Below the pieces are notes generated by a model. The model was not told the DNA's origin. It saw only the letters and a list, made by a program, of their open reading frames with translations, and did not search any database. A program made the translations under genes and the position numbers. DNA of 34,697 bases from Bacteroidota bacterium (GTDB lineage Bacteria > Bacteroidota > Bacteroidia > Flavobacteriales > Flavobacteriaceae): positions 1-34,697 of the forward strand of contig CANHHG010000016.1 of the NCBI GenBank assembly GCA_947460615.1, given 5' to 3'. Below, piece after piece: positions 16,077-23,252 of this stretch. Position 1 is the stretch's first letter. Each line of letters begins with the position of its first letter.

Positions 16077-16718
16077 TTGAAAGATACATCCAAGCATCAA
16101 GGACTTAGAAATCAGCTCGTAAAATTATTGCAAGAAAAAGGTATTACAGATAAAAATGTACTTAAAGCCATTAGTGCTATACCGCGCCATCTGTTTTTAA
16201 ATTCAAGTTTTGAAGATTATGCCTATCAAGATAAAGCGTTTCCAATTGGCGCAGGACAAACAATATCACAGCCTTATACAGTAGCTTACCAAAGTCAGTT
16301 ATTAGAAGTTAAAAAAGGGGATAAAATTTTAGAAATTGGAACAGGTTCGGGGTATCAAACCGCTGTTTTGCACTTGATGGGTGCTAAGGTTTATAGTGTA
16401 GAAAGGCAAAATGAGTTGTTCAAGCAAACATCAGCGTTGTTGCCAAAGTTAGGAATCCGCCCCAAACATCTTTCCTTTGGGGACGGGTATAAAGGATTGC
16501 CAAATCACGCTCCATTTGACAGTATTATCGTTACTGCTGGTGCCCCAACAATACCAAAACCACTAATGGCGCAATTAAAAATAGGAGGGAAGTTGATTAT
16601 TCCCGTTGGAGATGAAAATCAAATTATGATCAAGTTGATTAGAAAAAATGAAACCCAATTTGAGAAACACGAGTGTGGTGATTTTAAATTCGTGCCCTTA
16701 TTAGAAGATAAAAAATAA
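16077..16718 (+). CDS. pcm: Protein-L-isoaspartate O-methyltransferase
   Basis: Pcm methylates abnormal L-isoaspartyl residues in aged proteins with S-adenosylmethionine, which starts their repair. The 213-residue protein has the family's AFPIGAGQTISQPYTVA segment (54-70, with Ser64 in the active site) and SAM motif I LEIGTGSGY at 85-93. VYSVERQ follows as motif post-I. FDSIIVTAGAPTIPKPL and GGKLIIPVG complete the pattern. The start is a TTG at 16077, because the next in-frame ATG is about 100 residues later and would remove the active site. The upstream 121 bp is shared with the divergent Gfo/Idh gene, and a bidirectional terminator follows the stop. Confidence 0.95.
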   Translation: MKDTSKHQGLRNQLVKLLQEKGITDKNVLKAISAIPRHLFLNSSFEDYAYQDKAFPIGAGQTISQPYTVAYQSQLLEVKKGDKILEIGTGSGYQTAVLHLMGAKVYSVERQNELFKQTSALLPKLGIRPKHLSFGDGYKGLPNHAPFDSIIVTAGAPTIPKPLMAQLKIGGKLIIPVGDENQIMIKLIRKNETQFEKHECGDFKFVPLLEDKK

Positions 16719-16721
16719 AAC

Positions 16722-16750
16722 AATAAACCCAGAAATATTGGGGGTTTATT
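16722..16750. terminator. Bidirectional terminator between pcm and the Fic gene
   Basis: AATAAACCC (16722-16730) and GGGTTTATT (16742-16750) form a perfect 9-bp stem with an 11-nt loop. A-rich sequence lies 5' and T-rich sequence 3', and the element touches the stop codon of the - strand Fic gene. It lies right after pcm, so it can stop both converging transcripts. Confidence 0.75.
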
Positions 16751-17795
16751 CTCCTATAATATTTAAATAACGCTCCAAACTTTCTTTCTCAATTTGAGCT
16801 ATAAACATCAAAAAATCTTCTTTACTGTTTTTTGTTTGAGCTGTTTCAAGTGCACTGTAATATTGTATTCTATTTTCATAATCTCCTTTAATGTTTGCAA
16901 TTACATAACCATGCTGGAGCAAAATTAGGTTCATTATTAAGCGAGCACTTCTACCATTTCCATCAATGAATGGATGAATGGCGACAAGTCTTTCATGAAG
17001 TTCAGCGGCTAAAATAACCGGATGTAATCTCTTTTTGTTGGATTCATACCAAATAAAGAAGTCTTCCATTTCTTTGACTACTTGAAATGGTTGTGGTGGT
17101 AAATGCGAACTTCCTTTAATCATCACTTGTACTTTTCTATATTTGCCAGCCTCTTCGGCTTTAATACCTCTTAAAATTAAGTTGTTAATCGAGAGCACTT
17201 CTCGCTCATTTAAAGGAAAATTTTGTTCTATTAATTGTTTAATGTAAACAATTGCCTCTTGATGATTGATAACTTCAAGGTGCTCTCTCATACTTTTTCC
17301 TGAAATAGTCAGTCCTTCATTTATAACTAAATCTGTTTCTCGAAGGGTTAAAGTATTTCCTTCAATTTTATTACTTTCAAAGGTATATTCCAACTCTAAA
17401 GCTTGAGCAATTTTAAAGTTATCCAATTTTTTTATAGCATCCAGTTTGGCTTTCAAAGCATCTATTTCATTGATGATTGTTGTTAAATTATTGGAAATAT
17501 TTCTTTTAGTAATACCGTAATTATTTTCAACTTCTTCTCTAATAATATTCATTGCTTTTAATGCAAATTCATCGTTTCCAATTTCATTTAATAATTTTTC
17601 TTTAAACCAAGCTATCATTATTGATTCAAGATCTATTTCTAATAGTGACGCTAATTTTATTACTTGTTCTTTAGTAGGCTTTCTTGAACCACTTTCAAAT
17701 TTACTAATAAGAGCTTGATCGATACCTAAGAGCTGTGCTACCTCTCTAGTTTTTAATCCTTTTTTTTCTCTAGCTACTTTTAATAGAATTTTCAT
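16746..17795 (-). CDS. HTH-Fic protein (class II, putative AMP transferase)
   Basis: This 349-residue protein has an N-terminal XRE-type helix-turn-helix (about residues 3-58; TREVAQLLGIDQALISKFESG) followed by a linker and a Fic domain. Fic enzymes transfer AMP or other phosphate-containing groups from nucleotides to protein hydroxyls. The active motif HPFIDGNGRSAR is intact at 274-285 with catalytic His274. The flap VMIKGSSHLPPQP (224-236) positions the target. An inhibitory motif of class II type, S-N-K-I-E-G (141-146), precedes the Fic core, so activity is probably kept low by its Glu145. The fusion with a DNA-binding domain suggests control of its own transcription or of a target gene. 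The gene follows smpB after 61 nt. No toxin-antitoxin partner is next to it. Confidence 0.93.
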   Translation of the reverse strand: MKILLKVAREKKGLKTREVAQLLGIDQALISKFESGSRKPTKEQVIKLASLLEIDLESIMIAWFKEKLLNEIGNDEFALKAMNIIREEVENNYGITKRNISNNLTTIINEIDALKAKLDAIKKLDNFKIAQALELEYTFESNKIEGNTLTLRETDLVINEGLTISGKSMREHLEVINHQEAIVYIKQLIEQNFPLNEREVLSINNLILRGIKAEEAGKYRKVQVMIKGSSHLPPQPFQVVKEMEDFFIWYESNKKRLHPVILAAELHERLVAIHPFIDGNGRSARLIMNLILLQHGYVIANIKGDYENRIQYYSALETAQTKNSKEDFLMFIAQIEKESLERYLNIIGE

Positions 17796-17796
17796 T

Positions 17797-17820
17797 ATTA
17801 ATTAAATTAATGTCAAGACA
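17797..17820 (-). promoter_or_regulatory. Paired inverted repeats just upstream of the HTH-Fic gene (candidate operator)
   Basis: On the + strand, ATTAATTAAATTAAT (17797-17811) is a 15-bp palindrome with one central base. TGTCAAGACA (17811-17820) is a second inverted repeat with a 2-bp centre. Both lie within 25 bp of the start codon. XRE-type HTH proteins often bind such sites in their own leaders, but no binding evidence exists. Confidence 0.3.
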
Positions 17821-17856
17821 GATTTAGTCATATATTTTTGAAAAAAAATACTTTTT

Positions 17857-18309
17857 TTAATATTCTTTTTTTATTCTTTCTAAATCTCTTTTGGTATCTT
17901 GTTCTTTTAGTGATTCTCGCTTGTCATATGTTTTTTTTCCTCTGCAGAGCCCAATTTCTAATTTGGCGATCCCTTTTTCATTGGTAAATAATTTTAAAGG
18001 TACAATTGTGAGCCCTTTTGCTTGAACACTTCGTTCCAGTCCTTTTAGTTCTCTTTTGTTTAAAAGTAATTTTCTTTCACTTCGAGCTTTGTGATTGAAT
18101 TGATTTCCGTAGGTATATTCTTCGATGTAGGTGTTGATTGCGAATAATTCTAAACCGCTAAATTCACAAAAACTTTCTGTGATATTTGCTTTACCAAGGC
18201 GTATTGATTTAATTTCCGTTCCGGCTAAAACTATTCCGGCAGTATAGGTTTCGATTATTTCATAATCAAATCTGGCTCTTTTGTTTAATATGTTTATAGT
18301 TTTTAACAT
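17857..18309 (-). CDS. smpB: SsrA-binding protein SmpB
   Basis: SmpB binds tmRNA and brings it to stalled ribosomes for trans-translation. The 150-residue length is typical. The beta-barrel core is recognised from [30 protein letters not shown] (conserved GxEIKS) and ITESFCEF. A later block, [16 protein letters not shown] (133-type RNA-contact region), follows. The C-terminal tail [21 protein letters not shown] becomes helical in the decoding channel. Its candidate -7 element, TACATTTG at 18317-18324, lies only 7 nt before the ATG. The Fic gene follows on the same strand 61 nt downstream. The tmRNA gene (ssrA) is not in the window. Confidence 0.96.
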   Translation of the reverse strand: MLKTINILNKRARFDYEIIETYTAGIVLAGTEIKSIRLGKANITESFCEFSGLELFAINTYIEEYTYGNQFNHKARSERKLLLNKRELKGLERSVQAKGLTIVPLKLFTNEKGIAKLEIGLCRGKKTYDKRESLKEQDTKRDLERIKKEY

Positions 18310-18316
18310 CTAAATG

Positions 18317-18324
18317 CAAATGTA
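18317..18324 (-). promoter_or_regulatory. Candidate -7 promoter element for smpB
   Basis: The - strand reads TACATTTG, an exact TAnnTTTG match, ending 7 nt before the smpB ATG. Transcription would begin at or very near the start codon, so the mRNA would be leaderless or nearly so. No TTG lies 19 nt upstream. Confidence 0.5.
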
Positions 18325-18338
18325 CAATAACAATTCAT

Positions 18339-18346
18339 TAGTTTTG
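18339..18346 (+). promoter_or_regulatory. Candidate -7 promoter element for the VF530 gene
   Basis: TAGTTTTG fits TAnnTTTG and lies 48 nt before the VF530 ATG, back to back with the smpB promoter element. No TTG lies at the ideal spacing. Confidence 0.4.
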
Positions 18347-18393
18347 TTGGTATTCAAGATCTTTTTACCTCTTTAATTACACCAATTTATTTT

Positions 18394-18609
18394 ATGTCAA
18401 ACAATAATTCTGATCCACTTCATGGTGTTACCCTTCAAAAAATAATGGATCATTTAGTTGATTATTATGGTTTTGAGACCTTAGGGGAGCTGATTAAAAT
18501 AAAGTGTTTTACTTCCAATCCTAGTATAAAATCAAGTTTGACTTTTTTGAGGAAAACGGATTGGGCTAGAAAAAAAGTTGAAGAATTGTATATTAAATCT
18601 TTACGATAG
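18394..18609 (+). CDS. VF530 family DNA-binding protein
   Basis: This small 71-residue protein matches the VF530 family (DUF2132), a compact helical fold reported to bind DNA. The family pattern is the N-terminal DPLHGVTLQKIMDHLVDYYG, then LGELIKIKCF and the end SSLTFLRKTDWARKKVEELY. Nothing in the sequence tells what site it binds or which process it serves. It has a candidate promoter 48 nt upstream. Its stop overlaps the 3' end of the converging acyltransferase gene by 9 nt, so the two messages share antisense complementarity. It is short but clearly coding, given the strong family match. Confidence 0.9.
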   Translation: MSNNNSDPLHGVTLQKIMDHLVDYYGFETLGELIKIKCFTSNPSIKSSLTFLRKTDWARKKVEELYIKSLR

Positions 18610-19476
18610 TTTTCTGTGTTTCCAACGTTTATGAGTCCACAGATAATATTCTGGTTGTTCATATATCTGTTGTTCAACCAATTTTAAAAATCGATCAGTA
18701 ATTTCGTAATTGGGTTCTTCTTTAGCATTTTCTGATAATACTTCTAATTCCGCTTCATAAAAACCTCTACCTAGTTTTTTTGTTCTTAAGAAAAGAACAT
18801 TCATATCGTATTTTTTTGCCAACATTTCACCTCCAGTATGAATTGGCACTTCAATACCCATAAATTTATTCCAATGAAAAAAGGAACCTAATCGAGGAGA
18901 TTGATCACTAATTAATCCATACAAACTCAATTTATTATTTCTATAATTGTTTCCCATTTCTGGAATTGTCTCTTTTGTAGTTATTAATGTAGCCTTAAAT
19001 TTAGATCGAATGTCGCGAACCAGTTTGTCAAAATAGCGATTATTGATTTTTTTATAAACGGCATAACCTTCAAATGAAATTTTGCTATTTATTGAAATTG
19101 CCCATTCATAACTTGCATAGTGAGCACAAAGTAAAGCGATACTTTTTCCTTTTTTCTCTAAATAGTCATAGACTTCTATATTTTTAAATTTATACCTTCT
19201 TTCCATTTCACTTTTCGAGATAGTCAGTGTTTTGATCATTTCTAAAAAAACGTCACACATGTTTTGATAGGACTTTTTCTCAATAATCAATCTTTCTTTA
19301 TCAGATAAATGGGGAAGTGTTAATGCTAAATTCTCTCTTACAATTTTTTTTCTATAACCAATAATGAAGTAGGTTAAAATATAAAACCCATCTGAAAGAA
19401 CATATAATAATCTAAATGGGAGTATAGAAATACACCATAAGATAGGATATAGGAATATATAAATTAATAATTGCAT
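18601..19476 (-). CDS. Lipid A biosynthesis (LpxL/HtrB-type) acyltransferase
   Basis: This inner-membrane enzyme adds a secondary acyl chain to lipid A, or acts on another lysophospholipid-like acceptor. The 291-residue protein begins with a membrane anchor (about 2-38). The HX4E catalytic motif is His119...Glu124 (CAHYASYE). The later block around SDQSPRLGSFFHWNKFMGIEVPIHTGGEML matches the family's DQ...G.P..T.....LA region. The C-terminal EYYLWTHKRWKHRK is diagnostic of the LpxL/HtrB family. A -7 element (TATATTTG) lies 18 nt upstream. Which lipid it acylates cannot be decided from sequence. Confidence 0.92.
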   Translation of the reverse strand: MQLLIYIFLYPILWCISILPFRLLYVLSDGFYILTYFIIGYRKKIVRENLALTLPHLSDKERLIIEKKSYQNMCDVFLEMIKTLTISKSEMERRYKFKNIEVYDYLEKKGKSIALLCAHYASYEWAISINSKISFEGYAVYKKINNRYFDKLVRDIRSKFKATLITTKETIPEMGNNYRNNKLSLYGLISDQSPRLGSFFHWNKFMGIEVPIHTGGEMLAKKYDMNVLFLRTKKLGRGFYEAELEVLSENAKEEPNYEITDRFLKLVEQQIYEQPEYYLWTHKRWKHRKLS

Positions 19477-19493
19477 TCGTATATAAATTTTTA

Positions 19494-19501
19494 CAAATAT
19501 A
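19494..19501 (-). promoter_or_regulatory. Candidate -7 promoter element for the acyltransferase
   Basis: The - strand reads TATATTTG (TAnnTTTG), 17-18 nt before the ATG at 19476. No TTG is present 19 nt upstream. Confidence 0.45.
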
Positions 19502-19581
19502 CATTAAATAATTTTTTTCATATCGAATCTCTAATTCTAAAAAACTATCTTTACTTTTCAAATGTTTCTAAATTTATTTCT

Positions 19582-20223
19582 ATGAATATTTTATTAATTA
19601 TAATCATCCTTTTAACAGTAGTAGTTAGTTTCAAGGGTTTTGAAGACACCACTTTTTTTAGAAAATTTGAATTTCATATAGGTAGTATTCGTTCTGGTGA
19701 GCAATTTCGAATGATCTCTTCTGCTTTTTTACATGCAGATATTTCACACTTAGCTTTTAATATGCTGACGTTATATTTCTTTGCGCCAGTTGTCTATGGT
19801 TATTTGGGAAATTTTTCTTTTGGTTTAATTTATTTAGGAAGTTTAATTTTCGGAAGTTTATTGACATTATATTTTCATTCTAATGATTATTTCTATCGTG
19901 CAATTGGTGCTTCTGGAGCGGTCACAGGAGTTTTGTATTCAGCCATTTTATTGCAACCGGATATGAATTTGTATCTATTTTTCATACCTATTCCAATCCC
20001 GGCTTATATTTTCGGAATTGGCTATTTACTTTATTCTATTTATGGTATGAAGACCAAACGAGACAATATAGGACACACCGCTCACTTTGGTGGAGCTATT
20101 GGAGGTTATTTAATTACATTGGCCAAAGAACCCCATCTATTTATTGACAATCTTGAAATGGTAATTTTATTAGCGATTCCAATTGTTTTGTTATTTATCT
20201 TAGCCAAACTTGGAAAAATATAG
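19582..20223 (+). CDS. Rhomboid-family intramembrane serine protease
   Basis: Rhomboids cut substrates inside the membrane with a Ser-His dyad. I choose the ATG at 19582; an upstream in-frame TTG at 19471 would add 37 AT-rich codons that overlap the divergent acyltransferase start and its promoter. With this start, the 213-residue protein has about six hydrophobic helices. The oxyanion region His56/Asn60 is in SHLAFNML, nucleophile Ser111 in the GASG motif (109-112) and base His168 in HTAHFGGAIGG. The C-terminal helix ends at AKLGKI. Substrates are unknown. It converges with the AraC-type gene after 11 nt. Confidence 0.92.
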   Translation: MNILLIIIILLTVVVSFKGFEDTTFFRKFEFHIGSIRSGEQFRMISSAFLHADISHLAFNMLTLYFFAPVVYGYLGNFSFGLIYLGSLIFGSLLTLYFHSNDYFYRAIGASGAVTGVLYSAILLQPDMNLYLFFIPIPIPAYIFGIGYLLYSIYGMKTKRDNIGHTAHFGGAIGGYLITLAKEPHLFIDNLEMVILLAIPIVLLFILAKLGKI

Positions 20224-20234
20224 TCTTTGAATAC

Positions 20235-21383
20235 TTATTTTTTAAGATATTCTTGAGGTGATACTCCGGTTATTGATAGGAAACTTTTAAAGAAGGAACT
20301 ATAGGAGGTAAATCCAACTTCAGACGACAAAGATTCCATCGTATTTTTTTTGAGATATCCCTCTTGTATTAATTGAATTGTCTTTTGAATGCGTATTATT
20401 TTTTTAAATTCAGAGAATTTTATTTTTGAATGGTACTTAAAAAGATACAATACATGACTTTTTGGAATATTTAGTTCGTTAGCTAAATTAGTGGTGTTGA
20501 ATTTTTCAGTGAAGAAGGCATTTGAATTTACTGCTAAATTTTCAATAGTCATTATATAATTTTCAATATTAATTTCCATTTTTTCTTTCAAAATAGAATC
20601 TTGAATATTGCTTATTATAGGATTCTTGGTAATCCATATATTCTTATAAATAATAGTATTTTTTTTAAATTCTTTTATTTTTTTTTGAAATACATGATAT
20701 CCATAAATTAATTCAGGGGATTGAAGCATTTTTAAATAAAGTCCTATACATATTAAAGCACTGAACCAAAGAAATTGATTTTTATTAAAGTAGTCAATCC
20801 CCAATAAGTTAAGTGTAAAATTAAAGAAGAATCGTAAAAACATTAATAGGAATAACACATACAAGAATAGCGTCCATTGTTTGAATAATTTATTTTTTTG
20901 GTCTACATGTAGAAGGTCGTTTTTTCTGGACCAAACTTTATTTTTCAATAACTTATAGCTAGCCAGTGCATATAAAATACTTGTAATTATTATAAATACT
21001 ATTCCAATAAATACCACCTTATCAAAGATTTGTTTTGTTAAATGGCTATTAAACCAAATGAAGTAAAGAAAAAGCGTTGGAAAAACAAAGTGGAGCAAAT
21101 TCCTTTTGATAAAGCAGGGAGGGTTATTGACTAAATTATTAAAATACAAGTAAACAAGTGGCCATGCATATACATTAACGGCTACATCAAATTGATTTTG
21201 AAGATTCTGTAAGTTTGGAAAAACAGTTATAGTTCCATGTACAATAAATCTAGAGCTAGTCAATAATACAAGTATAAGAAAATAGGCATTAATGTTATGA
21301 TTTCTTTTAAATCTAAAAACCATTAACAAAAACACAATAAGTCCTAGCAAACCTGAGAATAAGTAAATATTTTTTTCCAACAT
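20235..21383 (-). CDS. Membrane-anchored AraC-family transcriptional regulator
   Basis: This 382-residue protein couples a polytopic N-terminal half to a cytosolic AraC DNA-binding domain. About seven hydrophobic segments lie in residues 5-230. The C-terminal 100 residues hold two helix-turn-helix motifs: NTTNLANELNIPKSHVLYLFK in the first, and the typical second motif around SLSSEVGFTSYSSFFKSFLSITGVSPQEYLKK. The architecture is common in Bacteroidota and suggests direct sensing of a ligand in the envelope. The target may be its own promoter, since the upstream DNA has a 21-bp-spaced direct repeat. No other gene shares its strand closely, and the sensed signal is unknown. Confidence 0.9.
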   Translation of the reverse strand: MLEKNIYLFSGLLGLIVFLLMVFRFKRNHNINAYFLILVLLTSSRFIVHGTITVFPNLQNLQNQFDVAVNVYAWPLVYLYFNNLVNNPPCFIKRNLLHFVFPTLFLYFIWFNSHLTKQIFDKVVFIGIVFIIITSILYALASYKLLKNKVWSRKNDLLHVDQKNKLFKQWTLFLYVLFLLMFLRFFFNFTLNLLGIDYFNKNQFLWFSALICIGLYLKMLQSPELIYGYHVFQKKIKEFKKNTIIYKNIWITKNPIISNIQDSILKEKMEINIENYIMTIENLAVNSNAFFTEKFNTTNLANELNIPKSHVLYLFKYHSKIKFSEFKKIIRIQKTIQLIQEGYLKKNTMESLSSEVGFTSYSSFFKSFLSITGVSPQEYLKK

Positions 21384-21414
21384 TTAATTAGTGGAAGTTA
21401 ATTTAGAAGACTTA

Positions 21415-21422
21415 CAAAATTA
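21415..21422 (-). promoter_or_regulatory. Candidate -7 promoter element for the AraC-type gene
   Basis: The - strand reads TAATTTTG (TAnnTTTG), 32 nt before the ATG at 21383. No TTG is present at 19-nt spacing, which would fit a promoter that needs an activator. Confidence 0.4.
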
Positions 21423-21462
21423 CTTATAAATAGAAGGTTAGCTTGGTTTTTATTGTTGCATA

Positions 21463-21494
21463 ATTATTGAAAATACTTGTATTATTATTGAAAA
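21463..21494. repeat. Direct repeat ATTATTGAAAA, 21-bp period, upstream of the AraC-type gene
   Basis: ATTATTGAAAA occurs at 21463-21473 and again at 21484-21494, exactly 21 bp apart, two helical turns. The pair lies about 40-70 bp upstream of the -7 element of the AraC-type gene. AraC proteins commonly bind such spaced direct repeats, so this may be its operator. The base composition makes chance repeats possible. Confidence 0.35.
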
Positions 21495-21715
21495 ATTAAT
21501 CAGTTTCTCTTAATTCAATAGCAGGGCAAGAAATAATTTCAGTAATTATATTTTTATGATATGGAATATAAGTGTTTATTTTATTGAATAATTATAAAAA
21601 GATCTACATTAAGTCAAGTTACTTTGCTGTATTAATTTTTTAATTACGGAGGTTTTTTTTCTAGACTATTTATAGACCAATTTTATTAGGAAACTATTGG
21701 TTATTTTTAAATATA

Positions 21716-21743
21716 AAAAGCCCAGTTTAAAAACTGAGCTTTT
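21716..21743 (-). terminator. Terminator of tRNA-Tyr
   Basis: AAAAGCCCAGTTT (21716-21728) and AAACTGAGCTTTT (21731-21743) form a hairpin directly after the tRNA. In the - strand RNA the single mismatch becomes a G-U pair, so the stem is continuous and is followed by a U-tract. The + strand version has a C-A mismatch. Confidence 0.8.
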
Positions 21744-21746
21744 TTG

Positions 21747-21827
21747 TGGGGAGAGCAGGATTCGAACCTGCGAAGTTCACACAGCAGATTTACAGTCTGC
21801 CCTCGTTGGCCGCTTGAGTATCTCCCC
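21747..21827 (-). tRNA. tRNA-Tyr (anticodon GTA)
   Basis: An 81-nt class II tRNA. The acceptor stem GGGGAGA pairs with TCTCCCC, with discriminator A. The D arm reads ACTCAAGCGGCCAAC with its GG pair. The anticodon stem GCAGA/TCTGC encloses the loop CTGTAAA, giving GTA, which reads Tyr codons. A long variable arm follows, then the T arm with GGTTCGAATCC. CCA is not encoded. A consensus promoter lies upstream and a hairpin downstream, so it is a single-gene unit. Tyr tRNA is a substrate of MiaA, encoded at 11045. Confidence 0.97.
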
Positions 21828-21861
21828 ATTAATTGGTTTGTTTTGACTCGGCAAACGGCTG

Positions 21862-21891
21862 CAAATATAACAACACTTTCCAGCTTTCCAA
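21862..21891 (-). promoter_or_regulatory. Consensus Bacteroidota promoter for tRNA-Tyr
   Basis: On the - strand a TTG (21889-21891) and TATATTTG (21862-21869) are separated by exactly 19 nt, matching TTG-N19-TAnnTTTG. The -7 box ends 35 nt before the tRNA 5' end, leaving a leader of about 30 nt for processing by RNase P, whose RNA is also in the window. Confidence 0.8.
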
Positions 21892-21950
21892 ATAATTAAA
21901 GTACTTAATTTCGATACTTTTTTTAACCTGTTGGCATTGAATTAAATAAA

Positions 21951-21975
21951 AAAAATCTCCACTAGGGAGATTTTT
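21951..21975 (-). terminator. Terminator after the thioredoxin-like lipoprotein
   Basis: AAAAATCTCC (21951-21960) pairs with GGAGATTTTT (21966-21975) around a 5-nt loop. The flanking A and T runs supply a U-tract. It lies 22 nt after the stop codon of the - strand thioredoxin-like gene. Confidence 0.8.
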
Positions 21976-21997
21976 ATTGGTACTTAAATTTGGAAAC

Positions 21998-23155
21998 TTA
22001 GGATCCTAAAAGGGAAGCAATTTTAGCATTTAATTCTTCTCCACGTAGGTCTTTTGCAATGATAACTCCTTTTGCATCTAAAATATAAATGGATGGAATT
22101 GCATTGATACCATATTGTAAAGCAATTGGATCTTCAAATTCTTTTAAATTAGAAACGTGGTTCCAAGTTAGTTTGTCTTTTGCTATAGCAGCTTTCCAAG
22201 CAGATGCTTCTTTATCTAGGGAAACACTTAAAATATTCAAACCTTTTGCATGGTATTTTGCATATAATGCAACTACATTTGGATTTTCAGCACGACATGG
22301 TTTGCACCACGAGGCCCAGAAATCTATAATAGTAACTTTTCCTAGCGATTGTTTTAATGATATAGATTTACCTTCTGGATTGGGTCCTGTAAAATCTGGA
22401 GCTAGACTTCCTACATTAGCAGCGGCAGCAACGGTAACCGGGTTAGCTATTTTATCAAGTTTCGACTGGATTGATTTACCTGGTTTGTATTTTTTTAATT
22501 CAGGACTGAAACTAGCAAATATTTTTTTAATCTTAACTAAATCTACAGCTGGGTCGTTTAGCATGCTATCTAAAATTAATGCAGATAACAATGCTTTTGG
22601 ATTTGCTTCAGCAAATTTAATGTAAAATTCCATTCCTTCTTTTTGAATTAATTGGTATTCTTTCATTAACTTATTGATCGTAATGGTGTCTTTAGCTTCT
22701 TGAGCTGCATTCATTTTTGCCATATTAGCATTTTGAAATGTTGTCAGCTTCTTTTGAAAATCTTTTTGGAATTTTGTTAAATCGTCATTAAACTTTGAAA
22801 AAACATCATTATTGAAGGTTCCTGAAAATTTAGATTTTTGTAGACTATCTTTATCCACAATAATTTTTATATCACCATTTTCTAACACAAAAGGAACTTT
22901 CCCTTGAATAGCTTCCACTTGAAGCAACATAATTTCTGGTTCTTTTGCAGAACCTGTCATTGTAAATTTACCGTCTTTAACTTTCACAGTGTCTAAAGGA
23001 ACAACCTGTCCCATACCGTCTTGTTTCTCAAGTATTACTGTTTTACCATCAGCAATACCTTTTACAGTTCCTGAAATAATATATTCATTTTCACCTGCTC
23101 TATTACACGAAATTAAAACTGTGATTACAGTTAATAGCATTAAAATTCTTTTCAT
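21998..23155 (-). CDS. DUF4369/TlpA-like thioredoxin-fold lipoprotein
   Basis: This 385-residue envelope protein has an N-terminal lipobox (LISC, Cys17), so it should be attached to a membrane on the periplasmic side. A DUF4369 domain spans about 27-115 and a helical, Lys/Gln-rich linker about 115-245. From about 250 on there is an AhpC/TSA-TlpA thioredoxin fold with active-site WCKPC at 283-287 (FWASWCKPCRAENP). The cis-Pro region (GINAIPSIYILD) is also intact. Family knowledge suggests disulfide reduction or exchange, for example in cytochrome c maturation or repair of oxidised envelope proteins. A -7 element lies 27 nt upstream and a terminator follows. Confidence 0.92.
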   Translation of the reverse strand: MKRILMLLTVITVLISCNRAGENEYIISGTVKGIADGKTVILEKQDGMGQVVPLDTVKVKDGKFTMTGSAKEPEIMLLQVEAIQGKVPFVLENGDIKIIVDKDSLQKSKFSGTFNNDVFSKFNDDLTKFQKDFQKKLTTFQNANMAKMNAAQEAKDTITINKLMKEYQLIQKEGMEFYIKFAEANPKALLSALILDSMLNDPAVDLVKIKKIFASFSPELKKYKPGKSIQSKLDKIANPVTVAAAANVGSLAPDFTGPNPEGKSISLKQSLGKVTIIDFWASWCKPCRAENPNVVALYAKYHAKGLNILSVSLDKEASAWKAAIAKDKLTWNHVSNLKEFEDPIALQYGINAIPSIYILDAKGVIIAKDLRGEELNAKIASLLGS

Positions 23156-23181
23156 TTTAAATTTGTTTTGATTTTAGGTTG

Positions 23182-23189
23182 CAAAAGTA
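23182..23189 (-). promoter_or_regulatory. Candidate -7 promoter element for the thioredoxin-like gene
   Basis: The - strand reads TACTTTTG (TAnnTTTG) about 27 nt before the ATG at 23155. No TTG is present at the ideal spacing, so this is a -7-only match. Confidence 0.45.
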
Positions 23190-23252
23190 TTTAAAAATTA
23201 CAATGTTGTTACATTAAAAATACTTAATTTTTTGTTATTGTTTAAATTTTTT

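Larger units (their letters stand above)
21384..21715. other. Gene-free stretch between AraC-type regulator and tRNA-Tyr
   Basis: This AT-rich stretch has no convincing open frame on either strand (the longest ATG frames are a dozen or so codons). It carries the candidate promoter and the direct repeat of the AraC-type gene on its left part. The right half shows nothing I can assign before the tRNA terminator. Confidence 0.7.

Noticed and set aside
17811-17820. TTGACA on the - strand as an E. coli-type -35 box for the Fic gene
   Set aside because: Bacteroidota primary sigma factors do not use this box, and no matching -10 is at the right distance; it fits better as half of an inverted repeat.
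19471-19581. N-terminal extension of the rhomboid from a TTG
   Set aside because: It overlaps the start of the divergent acyltransferase and its promoter, and the added residues resemble translated AT-rich spacer. The ATG at 19582 begins directly at the first membrane helix.
20223-20260. GAATA/TATTC hairpin between rhomboid and AraC-type genes as terminator
   Set aside because: The stem is short and bulged, without a clear U-tract, and mostly inside the AraC-type coding sequence.
22089-22625. 178-codon + strand frame opposite the thioredoxin-like gene
   Set aside because: It is a shadow of a well-supported gene; its translation shows no family motif and has no promoter.
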